A stretch of DNA of 64,000 nt from Marinicella marina (GTDB lineage Bacteria; Pseudomonadota; Gammaproteobacteria; Xanthomonadales; Marinicellaceae). The DNA lies in contig NZ_JASJNC010000001.1 of the NCBI RefSeq assembly GCF_030065545.1, positions 372,001 through 436,000 of the forward strand, in the 5' to 3' direction. A model generated the notes under the pieces. That model worked only from the letters and a program-made list of their open reading frames with translations. It made no database searches and was not told the origin of the DNA. Each line of letters starts with the position of its first letter. The first letter of the stretch is position 1. A program made the translations under genes and the position numbers. Positions 1 to 8,482 of this stretch are shown here, piece by piece.

Positions 1-399
1 ATCAACGGCACTGGCTTGGGCGCCACCGATGCGGAAGTCTTTGAGGACCACATCTCGGTTGGTGTTGATCTGAAACACATGCCCGGTGTGATCATTGCTT
101 GGAAACAAAACCAATTGATCGGCACCAGGTCCCTGTATTTCGACGCCGTCGGTGATGCCCAGTTGATTGCTGAGTTGAATTGCATCACCGCTGGTTCCCA
201 GTAACACCCAAATCAAATCATCACCGAAGCCAGTGCCACACTGGTCCACGGTGATGTCAAAATTAGCAGCCGTAATGGCTTCACGCAAAGTACAGTTGCC
301 ATCGACTTGAATCACATCCTGATTGCTGTCGACCACCAACAGGTTGGCGTCGGTGTTTAAACTGATAACAAGTAAAATCATCAATGGTAGTTTTTTCAT
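1..399 (-). CDS. CSLREA-type secreted protein, N-terminal part (runs off window)
   Basis: The reading frame is open from an ATG at 399 to the window edge, so only the first 133 residues are visible. It starts with a signal peptide (MKKLPLMILLVISLNTDA), followed by a VDSNQD stretch and the motif GNCTLREAI near residues 35-43. That motif is the hallmark of the CSLREA domain found at the N-terminus of secreted parallel beta-helix proteins. An AGGAGC-like ribosome-binding site lies just upstream of the ATG. It lies downstream of, and on the same strand as, another CSLREA protein, an LRR lipoprotein and an Apple-like protein, but a hairpin at 472-497 probably separates it from them. The C-terminus, and whether it carries the GF(D/E) tail seen elsewhere in this window, cannot be seen. 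Role presumed extracellular; substrate unknown. Confidence 0.85.
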   Translation of the reverse strand, partial: MKKLPLMILLVISLNTDANLLVVDSNQDVIQVDGNCTLREAITAANFDITVDQCGTGFGDDLIWVLLGTSGDAIQLSNQLGITDGVEIQGPGADQLVLFPSNDHTGHVFQINTNRDVVLKDFRIGGAQASAVD

Positions 400-471
400 G
401 GAATGCTCCTGACAAATGTTCATATACCCACTTAACAAACCATGCAACGGATGACTGACACTTTTTTTGAA

Positions 472-497
472 AACCGGTTGCTGTCATGCAACCGGTT
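472..497 (-). terminator. Hairpin, probable terminator of the Apple-like gene
   Basis: A perfect 10-bp inverted repeat (AACCGGTTGC / GCAACCGGTT) with a 6-nt loop lies 12 bases past the stop of the minus-strand gene at 509-847. On the minus strand the stem is followed by only a short T run (TTTTC), so termination strength is uncertain. Confidence 0.5.
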
Positions 498-508
498 CAA
501 AGTGCGAT

Positions 509-847
509 CTATCTGTTATCGATCTCGCCCGAGGCCGCACCAGCATAGGATGACTTCACCCCTTTATCCGACATCATTTTGGGTGACAGCTTGCAAGAGG
601 CTGGGCTGCCAAACCGACCGGGTTTGAAGGTCCAGACCACACAGGCCTGATTCGCTTCACAAGCTTTCAGGCATTGATCGGCGGTGGTGACAGCGCCTTT
701 GCTGGGTTGGGCCTCATTGGGCAAGTAGTATTGGCTGAAGTCAGCATCGGCTGGCATGTTATAGATGGTGTCTTTTTCCATCGCTTGCACATGCATTGCG
801 GCGGCTACCAACGAAATGAGGGTGGTTAACTTCAATTGATTTTTCAT
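509..847 (-). CDS. Small secreted Apple/PAN-like protein
   Basis: 112 residues with a signal peptide (MKNQLKLTTLISLVAAAMHVQA). The mature part has a Cys pattern typical of PAN/Apple modules: CLKACEANQACVVWTF followed by a further Cys near residue 88 (ASCKLS). PAN_4-type modules are known to mediate protein or carbohydrate binding outside the cell and rely on disulfides, so a periplasmic or extracellular adhesive or binding role is likely. AGGAGAATATC precedes the ATG as a good ribosome-binding site. It lies 32 bp downstream of the LRR lipoprotein and probably belongs to the same transcript. Assignment to the PAN family is by pattern only; the exact ligand is unknown. Confidence 0.75.
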   Translation of the reverse strand: MKNQLKLTTLISLVAAAMHVQAMEKDTIYNMPADADFSQYYLPNEAQPSKGAVTTADQCLKACEANQACVVWTFKPGRFGSPASCKLSPKMMSDKGVKSSYAGAASGEIDNR

Positions 848-879
848 GATATTCTCCTTGGTTGAATGAGTTGGATGTT

Positions 880-2301
880 TTATTGGTAATTGATTGTTAC
901 TCCGGTTGCGGCATCACCTTCGACCAACAACACATAACGATCAGCGATGGGTGTCAGGTTAGCCTGGAATGTAACAGGTTCATCAGGTAAAGCTTCATAA
1001 ACCAGAAAACCAATTCGTTGCAGGTCTGATGAAGCCGGTGCATCGGGTCGCGGGTGATCGACAAAAACAGCGGCCATCGACCAAAAATCCAGATTCACCG
1101 GGCTGTAAATCCTGAAAGCGCCCTTGGAAACTTGAGCCTGACCTGAAATGGAGACCTGACGATGTTGGTACAACAGGTCATCGGTTTGCGCCAAAGGAAT
1201 GCGCATCAGACCTTGTAGTTCATCAATACGGATTTCGCCGCTTAATTTCGATGTGCCACTCATGCTGAATCGTTGAGCGGATTTTTTGCTGAGACCCAAA
1301 GTTTTGCCATTCACTGATTGCGGCAGCTTTTCGATGAGTCGTACGCCAGCCAGGTAATGTTGCATCAGGTCTTCGGCTATGCTCAGTTGGCTGTCATCGC
1401 TGATGGCAGCGATGACCTTTTCGTTCAGAGCCGATGGCAGGTCTTTGGGTTTGCGTTGGACCTGAATTTTTTTTAGGTCGGATAAATGTGTCAATGCTGC
1501 CAGATCAAGCACCGCTGTTTTCCTGATATCCAGGTGTTTTAAATGAGGCGGTAAGTGATTTTCCATGATTGACTTCATGGGATTACCGTCCAAACTCAAC
1601 ACTTCTAAGTTTCTTAATGGTGACAAGTCAGGCAGATATGACAGCTGATTGTTACTCAAAAACAGTGACTTCAATTGATTCTGTGGTGCACCGAAAGAGA
1701 TTGTCCTGAGTTGGTTGTTGGTCAAGTCAAGGCGATTTAATTGCGGCAATGAAACATCAAAATCTATCGAAACAATGTCACTGAAACGAACGCTCACTGA
1801 CTGCAGTTTTGAGAGATGAGCCAGTGGTTCAAGGTTTGCTATTTTTGTGTGGAAGACTTTAAGTTCGGTCAGATTTGGGCATTGTTTTAAAAAATCCAAA
1901 GACAGCGGTTCAGATGGTGAGCCTTTGATTCTCAAAAATTCCAGACGGGATGGACACGCTGACAATTCAGCCTGTTCAAGCAATGATAACTCAAGACTTT
2001 GCAATGAGACCAGCGTGGTCAATCCAGTTGTGGATTTGACCCCTTTTGATTTGATGCCCACCACTTGCTGGTTTTTCAGCAGTACAGAATAGGCACCTTG
2101 GTGTCGTTTTGTTCCAAAATGAAAGGATTTTTCTGACAAGCCATTGGATTGGAACCATTGTTGCAGGACCTTGGCTTGGCTGGCGTCCAGTGATTCATGG
2201 TTGCTCATGGTTGTTCTTCCAGATTCACTTTGGCAGGCCATCACGCAGCAGAAAACAAGCACCAAGCAAAACAGATGATAATTATTTTTGATCACTGACA
2301 T
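880..2301 (-). CDS. Leucine-rich-repeat lipoprotein
   Basis: 473 residues. The N-terminus is a hydrophobic signal ending in a lipobox (VMAC, Cys at about residue 23), so it should be lipid-anchored. Residues of about 85-275 form bacterial leucine-rich repeats (for example LNRLDLTNNQLRTI, LKSLFLSNNQLSYL, LEVLSLDGNPMKSI), a solenoid usually used for protein binding. The last 200 residues, starting near QRFSMSGTSKLSGEIRI, look like a beta-rich module of unknown family. Its start codon overlaps the end of the upstream CSLREA gene by 10 bp, which points to translational coupling, and the Apple-like gene follows 32 bp downstream. Binding partner unknown; co-expression with the beta-helix protein suggests a shared cell-surface function. 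Confidence 0.85.
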   Translation of the reverse strand: MSVIKNNYHLFCLVLVFCCVMACQSESGRTTMSNHESLDASQAKVLQQWFQSNGLSEKSFHFGTKRHQGAYSVLLKNQQVVGIKSKGVKSTTGLTTLVSLQSLELSLLEQAELSACPSRLEFLRIKGSPSEPLSLDFLKQCPNLTELKVFHTKIANLEPLAHLSKLQSVSVRFSDIVSIDFDVSLPQLNRLDLTNNQLRTISFGAPQNQLKSLFLSNNQLSYLPDLSPLRNLEVLSLDGNPMKSIMENHLPPHLKHLDIRKTAVLDLAALTHLSDLKKIQVQRKPKDLPSALNEKVIAAISDDSQLSIAEDLMQHYLAGVRLIEKLPQSVNGKTLGLSKKSAQRFSMSGTSKLSGEIRIDELQGLMRIPLAQTDDLLYQHRQVSISGQAQVSKGAFRIYSPVNLDFWSMAAVFVDHPRPDAPASSDLQRIGFLVYEALPDEPVTFQANLTPIADRYVLLVEGDAATGVTINYQ

Positions 2302-4322
2302 ACGATGCCATCAAAGCCTTCAACAAACAGGTAATCTTCATCGGCCAGTTGCTTGATGGTAATCACTTCGGCTCGATCCAGGTCACCGCCTTGGGTTTCG
2401 GCTGTTCCCAAAACTTCATTCAGGTAGATACCTGGGTCAGTCGAACTGTGATTGATTTCAACCGAGAAGGGCACCACAACTTGATTGAAAGTGATTTCAT
2501 CGGAAGGTAAAAAAAGACAAGAACTGTCAGGGTGGTCGCAGGACAGGCCAACTTCATCCGCCCAGCCATTGACTGCCTCGGCTTCACAATCGATGCGACA
2601 AGTTAATGTTGAGTTGGTGGTGATGTTTTTGTTACCGCATGCAACTGAAAAATCCGGTTGTCCAGCCAAAGTAAAACCCGGCGAAAATTCGGAAGTGCGC
2701 CCACCTGCTTCTGTTGCCGTGGTAACTATCACATCATTTTCCGCCACCGGTGCGGCTGCAAAAAGGGTTCGGCTCACCGGATTGCCAGCCAACCATTGCG
2801 ACTCAGAGAATGTGGTGCTGGCCAACCAGGTTTGGCCTTCTTCGCCATCAGCATCAGCGGCATACACATCAATGATGATGGGGTAATCACTGGCACCGTT
2901 GTGGCTGTCCACCCAGAAATTCATGTTGATGCGGTTACCATCAGGATCGTGTTGCGCGGTGTTGATTTCAGGGAAATTCTGCAAACGGTTGGCCCCGGAG
3001 TCAAAGTCGTCGGGATCATTGGGGGTGAAACGGTCAGCTTCAAGATCAATACCCTCGTTTTCGTTACTGAATAATTGATTGTATCGAATGGCCACTCGTG
3101 TTGAACCATTGCCTCTGACAGCAATACCACAACCAATGATAGGACCACACTGGTTGTGGGCAATGACATTAGCGCTGTCAGCGGTTCCACCAATTTGAGC
3201 ACCTTGAATAGAGCCATCAATAAATACTCCAATGGTATTGGAAAGCGGAGTGATACCATCAGCACCCACTCCGATTTTATTGTTTGTGATCAACAAACGA
3301 TTAATTGGGTCAGATGCTATGGATTGAGCCAGTATACCCTCTCGATTGTTTCCCGATATGACATTGTTACTGATGCTGACATCATCAGTAAATGCGACGT
3401 ATATTCCCTCACCGTTGCCAAGTGCCTGGTTGCCGGCAGCATTGGTTCCGATGTGGTTACCTTGTACACTGACAGATGTATTGCCAACATCCGCTGTGAT
3501 ATGAATGCCGGTGATGGTGTTTCCTGAAATGACATTTCCGAGACCACTTATTGCAAGTCCGATAACCAAATTAGATGGTGATTCGGTAAAAATCCCTGCG
3601 TTTTCATTCGGCACAACCATACTTCCACTGGGGTCAGTTCCAATCAGGTTTCCTAAAATCAGTGCAGGGCTTCCGCCATATATGCCACTGTAACTATTAC
3701 CTGAAAGCACATTGCCTATAGCGTTCATTGCTCCACCAATGACATTGTTGTTGCCGGTAGTGTCTTTTAGATAAATACCGGTGTAGTTGGGGGCGCCAGC
3801 CAAGCCATAAGGTAAATTAAGTCCAAACCAACTGCTAAAAACAGCATTATCAGCACCAGTCATTGTTATGCCGGCCCAGCTCCAATTAATAAATGCCAAA
3901 CCAGATACTTCTCCACCTCCAGCCAAAACCAGACCACCATGGCTCAATAATGGCTCTACAGGATGTAAAGAACCATCCAGCACGATGGTCGGGTTGCCAG
4001 CAGTAGAAGAGCCAGCTGTAGACCCATCTATCAGAATGTCCAATAGTTCAGGCAATTCAGAGGTAGGTTGAATCATCCAGTATTGGAATGCATCCTGGCC
4101 AGAACCACCAGAGAAATAGTTTTCGTTGATGGCATCGGCAGGGATGTTGAATTCAATGATGTCCTCACCTGTGGTTTGCAATGCGGCATTAATGGCACCG
4201 CGCAAGGTACAAGTTGAAATGTTACACACATCACCATCACTGGTGGTGTTGACGGTGAAGGTGTCTGCTTGGACAGTGTGGTTGGCCAGCAACAAGAAGA
4301 ACAATAGAGTGATTAATTTCAT
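2292..4322 (-). CDS. CSLREA domain / parallel beta-helix secreted protein
   Basis: 676 residues. After the signal peptide (MKLITLLFFLLLANHTVQA) comes TFTVNTTSDGDVCNISTCTL, the CSLREA module with its CTLRGAI core. Residues of about 120-450 carry many short N/G/I-rich repeats (GNVISGNTITGIHI, NNVISGNNREGIL, and similar) that match right-handed beta-helix (PbH1) repeats with the NxI(S/G)GN rhythm. The C-terminus reads YLFVEGFDGIVCQ, close to the tail of two other secreted proteins in this window. Such proteins are exported and often surface attached; enzymatic activity cannot be assumed. It is first in a minus-strand operon with the LRR lipoprotein (10-bp overlap). Confidence 0.9.
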   Translation of the reverse strand: MKLITLLFFLLLANHTVQADTFTVNTTSDGDVCNISTCTLRGAINAALQTTGEDIIEFNIPADAINENYFSGGSGQDAFQYWMIQPTSELPELLDILIDGSTAGSSTAGNPTIVLDGSLHPVEPLLSHGGLVLAGGGEVSGLAFINWSWAGITMTGADNAVFSSWFGLNLPYGLAGAPNYTGIYLKDTTGNNNVIGGAMNAIGNVLSGNSYSGIYGGSPALILGNLIGTDPSGSMVVPNENAGIFTESPSNLVIGLAISGLGNVISGNTITGIHITADVGNTSVSVQGNHIGTNAAGNQALGNGEGIYVAFTDDVSISNNVISGNNREGILAQSIASDPINRLLITNNKIGVGADGITPLSNTIGVFIDGSIQGAQIGGTADSANVIAHNQCGPIIGCGIAVRGNGSTRVAIRYNQLFSNENEGIDLEADRFTPNDPDDFDSGANRLQNFPEINTAQHDPDGNRINMNFWVDSHNGASDYPIIIDVYAADADGEEGQTWLASTTFSESQWLAGNPVSRTLFAAAPVAENDVIVTTATEAGGRTSEFSPGFTLAGQPDFSVACGNKNITTNSTLTCRIDCEAEAVNGWADEVGLSCDHPDSSCLFLPSDEITFNQVVVPFSVEINHSSTDPGIYLNEVLGTAETQGGDLDRAEVITIKQLADEDYLFVEGFDGIVCQ

Positions 4323-4541
4323 GATTTTTCTCAGTATTTAGTTTGATTAATCACTGTGGTCCTGTTTGACTGACAAAAAAATGAAATAAATGTCAGTGAG
4401 GCCTGTGCTGGGTGGTTATTAGGACATGAGAACAACACCTGAAATCATGATGGATCATCTTGAGGGTTTGCCATACCGGCCACCCATATTAAGGCCAGGT
4501 TTGTTGTTGGCCAAAAACCTGAAAACAACAGTTGTGTGACC

Positions 4542-4931
4542 ATGGGCTGGATGTGTTTTGTTTTGGTTGAAATCAGGCAGGAACAAGGGTGGTGCTTATT
4601 CAACGATCGACAGCAGCCCCACCATCAACCTGGGTTCAATCTGGCCCCTCAAAGTTGGGGTGGTCGCAATTATGCCCATTATTATAACTGCGCCCAAGCT
4701 CAGGAATTACCTCAGGATTTGAGTCCGGGGGTGGCCGAGATCATCCACTCAAATCAACAGCGGTGGGGAAAGGATGCCATCAACCGGCCTTGTTGCTTCA
4801 CACTGGAAGAGTTGTTGGCCATTCATGAAGCCGATCGGGATCAAGTCCACGCCCATTTTGATGTGATTTTTTTACAAGCCCTGGCCAACCAGCTGAAGCG
4901 GCCTTTGCGTTTGGTGTGCTGGCTGATTTAA
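4542..4931 (+). CDS. Conserved small protein of unknown function (MGCDIH-like family)
   Basis: 129 residues from the ATG at 4542; an in-frame GTG at 4536 is the alternative start. No signal peptide or membrane segment. The layout MGWMCFVLVEIR, then GRNYAHYYN, LPQDLSPGV, QRWGKDAI and FTLEELLAI, recalls from memory a group of short uncharacterised proteins found in actinobacteria and phages. Those begin with MGCDIH-VEVR and continue with RNY, LP-D-S--V, W--D-H and -TL-EL. If the kinship is right, the metal-ligand-like CDIH is degenerate here (GWMC). It stands alone on the plus strand between the CSLREA operon and the ECF sigma gene, with no strong ribosome-binding site. Function unknown. Confidence 0.55.
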   Translation: MGWMCFVLVEIRQEQGWCLFNDRQQPHHQPGFNLAPQSWGGRNYAHYYNCAQAQELPQDLSPGVAEIIHSNQQRWGKDAINRPCCFTLEELLAIHEADRDQVHAHFDVIFLQALANQLKRPLRLVCWLI

Positions 4932-4955
4932 ACCAACCTTGAGCCCTGATCAAAC

Positions 4956-4977
4956 AGAACCCGCTTGCGTTCTTTTT
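4956..4977 (+). terminator. Weak intrinsic terminator after the small orphan gene
   Basis: A 5-bp stem (AGAAC / GTTCT) with an 8-nt loop is followed by TTTT, 25 bases past the stop at 4931. The stem is short, so this is a weak call. Confidence 0.3.
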
Positions 4978-5030
4978 GTTCAAGTACTGCACCACCTCAT
5001 GTTTCAGGCGATTGGGTGGCGGTGGTGAAA

Positions 5031-5059
5031 TTGCAATCATTGAGCTGATTTGCTAATCT
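5031..5059 (+). promoter_or_regulatory. Candidate sigma70 promoter for the ECF sigma/kinase pair
   Basis: TTGCAA (5031-5036) and TAATCT (5054-5059) are separated by 17 bp, with a TGC extension directly before the -10 element. The gene starts at 5086. Plausible by consensus only. Confidence 0.4.
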
Positions 5060-5085
5060 AATCAAAACAACAGCGCTTGAATAAC

Positions 5086-5619
5086 ATGGACTCATCCAAC
5101 CTCACCCAATTTTTGAACAGTGATCAGTCAGCGCTCTCAGCAGCGCAGCAACAGGACATGCAGGCAGTCTATCAACGTTTGAAGGAAATAGCCCGCAGTC
5201 AAAGATTCAAAATCAAAGGCAGCGGTATCAACACCACAGCGCTGGTCAACGAGGCTTGGTTGAAAAGCCAGCGGAACAACAAAACCTTCAATGACCGCAA
5301 CCATTTTTTTGCTTACGCCGCACTGGCGATGCGCCACATTTTACTCAATCAGGCCAAGAAAAACCGCTTGATCACCTTCGTTGACCCGCAACAATCTTGC
5401 GACCAACCGGTGTACAAGGAATCAACCTACCTGCTGGATCTGGAACAACAGTTGGTCAGGCTGAAAGCCTTTGACGAAAAGCTGGAGCAAGTTTTCACCT
5501 ATAAATTCTTTGGAGACATGGAGTTTGCTGACATCGCTGCCGTGATGGAGGTCAGCGAACGAACGGTGTTCAGAAACTGGAAAAAAGCTCGTGCCATGTT
5601 GGCGGTGGCCATGCGATGA
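5086..5619 (+). CDS. ECF-type RNA polymerase sigma factor (TIGR02999-like)
   Basis: 177 residues from ATG 5086 (MDSSNLTQFL); an in-frame TTG nine bases earlier is less likely. Region 2 carries ALVNEAWLK and FFAYAALAMRHILLNQAKKN, which match the TIGR02999 or sigma70-X6 group. Region 4 holds the helix-turn-helix FADIAAVMEVSERTVFRNWKKARAML near the C-terminus. Members of this group are typically encoded next to Ser/Thr kinases rather than classical anti-sigma factors, as here: the kinase gene begins 10 bp downstream. Presumably it directs RNA polymerase to a small regulon, perhaps including the secreted CSLREA or FG-GAP proteins, but no target promoter was identified. Confidence 0.92.
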   Translation: MDSSNLTQFLNSDQSALSAAQQQDMQAVYQRLKEIARSQRFKIKGSGINTTALVNEAWLKSQRNNKTFNDRNHFFAYAALAMRHILLNQAKKNRLITFVDPQQSCDQPVYKESTYLLDLEQQLVRLKAFDEKLEQVFTYKFFGDMEFADIAAVMEVSERTVFRNWKKARAMLAVAMR

Positions 5620-5629
5620 GGGTGCTGCG

Positions 5630-8092
5630 ATGAAAGATACAGAGTTGGAACAACTGTGGCGGCAAATAGACCAGCAACTGGATCATGATGACGACACGGA
5701 CTTGACCACTTTTTTAGCAGACCAAGGCATTCAAGCCGCATTGCCTGAATCGGTGAGAAATCAAGCGACCCATCTGCTGACACAGTCTTTTGCGCAAACT
5801 GCTGTGGGTGCTGCAGAATTTTTGGGCAAATACCAGATCATTGAGCCGATTGACAGTGGTGGTCAAAGTGAGGTTTATCTGGCCGAGCGCTCAGATGGGG
5901 TCTACCAACAAACGGTGGTGATTAAATTCATCAACCACAGTTTTGAAGCCACTGAACAGCAACAGTTGTTTCTGCGAGAAATGCAACTGTTGGCAGACTT
6001 GCACCATCCTGGAGTGGTCACCATCATTGATGGTGATGTGACCGAACAAGGCCAACCGTGGTTGGTGTTGGAATACATTGATGGCCCACACATCGATCAA
6101 TTTTGTGTTGAAAACGAGCTGACAGTGACAGCTGTGGTTCGCTTGTTCAGTTTGCTCTGCGACAGTTTACAATTCATCCACCAGCGGCAGGTGCTGCACA
6201 AGGACTTGAAACCCAGTAACTTATTGGTCAGGGAAATCAATGGAGTTCCCCATCCGGTGCTGATTGATTTTGGCATTGCCATGAATGTGAATGAAAAGGT
6301 GGCCATGAATCTCGGTACCCGCGGATTCAGCGCGCCTGAACAGGTGGCCGGTCATGACCTGGATCAACGCAGTGATTTGTATGCATTGGGGGTTTTGTTT
6401 GGCTATTTGTTATTGGCCAGAGAAGGTCAATCGGTGACTGTCAATGATGCCCGCGACATTCATAATGCACTGGCCCATTCCGCTGTACCCAAAGATTTAC
6501 AGCAGATGGTGAAGCAGATGACAGCCCCAGAGCCATCCAAACGTTACCTCAGTGCAGAGGCGGTTCGGTCTGACTTGAACCAGTGGCTGTTGGGGCATCC
6601 ACTGAGCTTTGATCACCATAAATTGACCGCAGTGCTGAAAAAAACGGTGAAACGACACCCATGGGTCACCACTGCCATGATGTTGGTGTTGGTTTTAGCT
6701 GTTTGGTTCACGGCCAAATACACCCGCGATACCCAACAACTGCAACAATTGACCATTGCAGAAAAGCACGCCACTGATGAGTTGATGAACTTCATGCTGG
6801 ATGACCTGTTTGAAAATCTGGAGCGGATTGGACGCATTGATGTGTTGCAATCGGTGGCATTGAAAAGTGTCGATCACCTGGCCAAACAAGACCCCTTGAC
6901 CCTCGACCAGGCCGGTCACTTTCAGACCGCTAAGGCCTACATCAATACCGGCAGGGTCTTTGATCACTTGGAACAATCGGACCAGGCGCAGGACATGTTC
7001 CAGGCAGCCAACGAACACCTCATAATCGCCAACCAATCCCCTGGTGGCGAGATGAAGTACTTGGATTTGCTGGCCAGACTGAGGGTTTACCAAAGTCAAG
7101 TGTTGCCGTCTTTGGGTCAGGAGCAATTAACGGCGGCCGTACTTGAAGAGGCGATCGCTGCCATGCAGCAATTGATTCAGATCAACCCACAGGCTGATCT
7201 GATGCCGCTGTGGGAGGCCCGTTTGGAATTGAGCTATCATCTGATGGAGTATGCCCATGAGCAACAAGCCAACGAACAAGTTAAGATGGTGGTAGAACTG
7301 GCCACCCAACAACTGAAACAACACCCACAAAACACTTCATGGTTCTTAGCGAACTCACAAAGCAAGCAAATGAAAGCTTGGTATGAATTGGATTTTGGTG
7401 ATTTGCAACAAGGCATAGATGACATCAAGTCAGCCATTGGTTTTGCAGAAAAGAGTATCCAGCTGGACCCGGAAGACTTGAAAAAACAAAACAATTTGAG
7501 AATCCTCTACAACCAATTGGGCTTTTTCTATTTGTCAGCTGAACATCAAGATGCGGCCAAAGCGGCGGTGATGGAGGCCATCAGATTGGGAGATGATTTG
7601 AAACTCAAAGCCCCATTCAACCTGGAGTATGCCCGGGAACATGCTTATTCCCACACCACGGCGGGTGAAATACAACAAGCTGAAGGAGATCTGGCTCAGG
7701 CCCTGGAACATTTTCAGTTCAGTTTATTGGTGTCCCAGAATAACCACCAGCAAGACCCGGATAATTATTCAGCGGCCAATGACTTGGCTGTGGATACCCT
7801 TTTGGTGGCTGATTTAAAGCAGCAGTTGGGGCAACAGCAACAGGCACAGTTGATGTTTGAATCGGTTGAACAGTTGATGCAACCGGTGCATGCAGCTGAA
7901 CCCAACAACAAATATTACACCCACACATTATTGGTCACGCTGCTACACCTGAAACAATTTGAGCGGGCCAAACCATTGTTTGATGCCACGGTAAAAAATG
8001 ACTTGGTGGATTATGCTGTGGAACAATTGTTGGTCAAACACCAACTTCAACATTGGTTGACTTCAACGAAAGAGTCAGTCGGTGATAATTGA
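5630..8092 (+). CDS. Transmembrane Ser/Thr protein kinase with TPR-like C-terminal half
   Basis: 820 residues from ATG 5630, chosen because it has GAGGG upstream and avoids overlapping the sigma gene. An unstructured N-terminal part is followed by a Hanks-type kinase domain at about residues 67-330. It has a glycine-rich loop SGGQSEVYLAE, the ATP-binding Lys99 in VVIKFI, a catalytic loop HKDLKPSN with Asp192 (HKD in place of HRD), DFG at 213-215, and the activation segment GTRGFSAPE. One transmembrane helix lies around 343-365. The remaining 450 residues are helical and TPR-like (for example AQDMFQAANEHLI, ALEHFQFSLLV), presumably outside the cytoplasm. This architecture fits a kinase that senses an envelope signal and controls the adjacent sigma factor. 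Confidence 0.93.
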   Translation: MKDTELEQLWRQIDQQLDHDDDTDLTTFLADQGIQAALPESVRNQATHLLTQSFAQTAVGAAEFLGKYQIIEPIDSGGQSEVYLAERSDGVYQQTVVIKFINHSFEATEQQQLFLREMQLLADLHHPGVVTIIDGDVTEQGQPWLVLEYIDGPHIDQFCVENELTVTAVVRLFSLLCDSLQFIHQRQVLHKDLKPSNLLVREINGVPHPVLIDFGIAMNVNEKVAMNLGTRGFSAPEQVAGHDLDQRSDLYALGVLFGYLLLAREGQSVTVNDARDIHNALAHSAVPKDLQQMVKQMTAPEPSKRYLSAEAVRSDLNQWLLGHPLSFDHHKLTAVLKKTVKRHPWVTTAMMLVLVLAVWFTAKYTRDTQQLQQLTIAEKHATDELMNFMLDDLFENLERIGRIDVLQSVALKSVDHLAKQDPLTLDQAGHFQTAKAYINTGRVFDHLEQSDQAQDMFQAANEHLIIANQSPGGEMKYLDLLARLRVYQSQVLPSLGQEQLTAAVLEEAIAAMQQLIQINPQADLMPLWEARLELSYHLMEYAHEQQANEQVKMVVELATQQLKQHPQNTSWFLANSQSKQMKAWYELDFGDLQQGIDDIKSAIGFAEKSIQLDPEDLKKQNNLRILYNQLGFFYLSAEHQDAAKAAVMEAIRLGDDLKLKAPFNLEYAREHAYSHTTAGEIQQAEGDLAQALEHFQFSLLVSQNNHQQDPDNYSAANDLAVDTLLVADLKQQLGQQQQAQLMFESVEQLMQPVHAAEPNNKYYTHTLLVTLLHLKQFERAKPLFDATVKNDLVDYAVEQLLVKHQLQHWLTSTKESVGDN

Positions 8093-8389
8093 TTGGATGG
8101 CGTATTCGCTCCATGGCCACTGTGATAGGGTGGCATTGATTTGTTTTACAGAATGGTCATTGACCTGTAAGACGATGTTGACTTTTTGATACATGAAGAC
8201 CCTCGTCAGCGAGCCAGAAACGGTCTGTAATTGGCCAGGTTCAATGGCCTGAGCAGAAGCAATGGTTTGTTTGGCTCTCTCAAAAGGGTCATTAATCGGC
8301 CACAATGAACTGAAGGTGAGAAACAGAATAATCCCCATAATCCAATAGGCTGTATTTGATTGGTTTTGGACTTGAGCATTTGGTTTCAT
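8075..8389 (-). CDS. Small single-pass membrane protein, unknown function
   Basis: 104 residues from ATG 8389 (MKPNAQVQNQSN), with one N-terminal hydrophobic helix (YWIMGIILFLTFSSLWPI) and a roughly 75-residue soluble domain. That domain is rich in beta-prone residues (VFMYQKVNIVLQVNDHSV). It ends 18 bp inside the 3' end of the convergent kinase gene. The hydrophobic anchor plus an ordered domain argues for a real gene, although I recognise no family. An upstream in-frame start at 8407 would add six residues. Confidence 0.6.
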   Translation of the reverse strand: MKPNAQVQNQSNTAYWIMGIILFLTFSSLWPINDPFERAKQTIASAQAIEPGQLQTVSGSLTRVFMYQKVNIVLQVNDHSVKQINATLSQWPWSEYAIQSIITD

Positions 8390-8437
8390 GTCATGATTAT
8401 ATGTCAAATGCTTTGGATTGCTTCATTTTTCAGCCAT

Positions 8438-8460
8438 AAAAAAGGGGCCGGTTCGGCCCC
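8438..8460 (-). terminator. Rho-independent terminator of the His-rich gene
   Basis: A perfect GC stem (GGGGCCG / CGGCCCC) with a 3-nt loop is followed, on the minus strand, by six T residues. It lies 22 bp past the stop of the gene at 8483-9229. Confidence 0.85.
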
Positions 8461-8482
8461 TTGATGTGGGTGGTTGGGTCGG

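Noticed and set aside
2485-3527. Several plus-strand frames of 120-140 residues
   Set aside because: They are antisense to the CSLREA beta-helix gene and have no protein-like features or translation signals.
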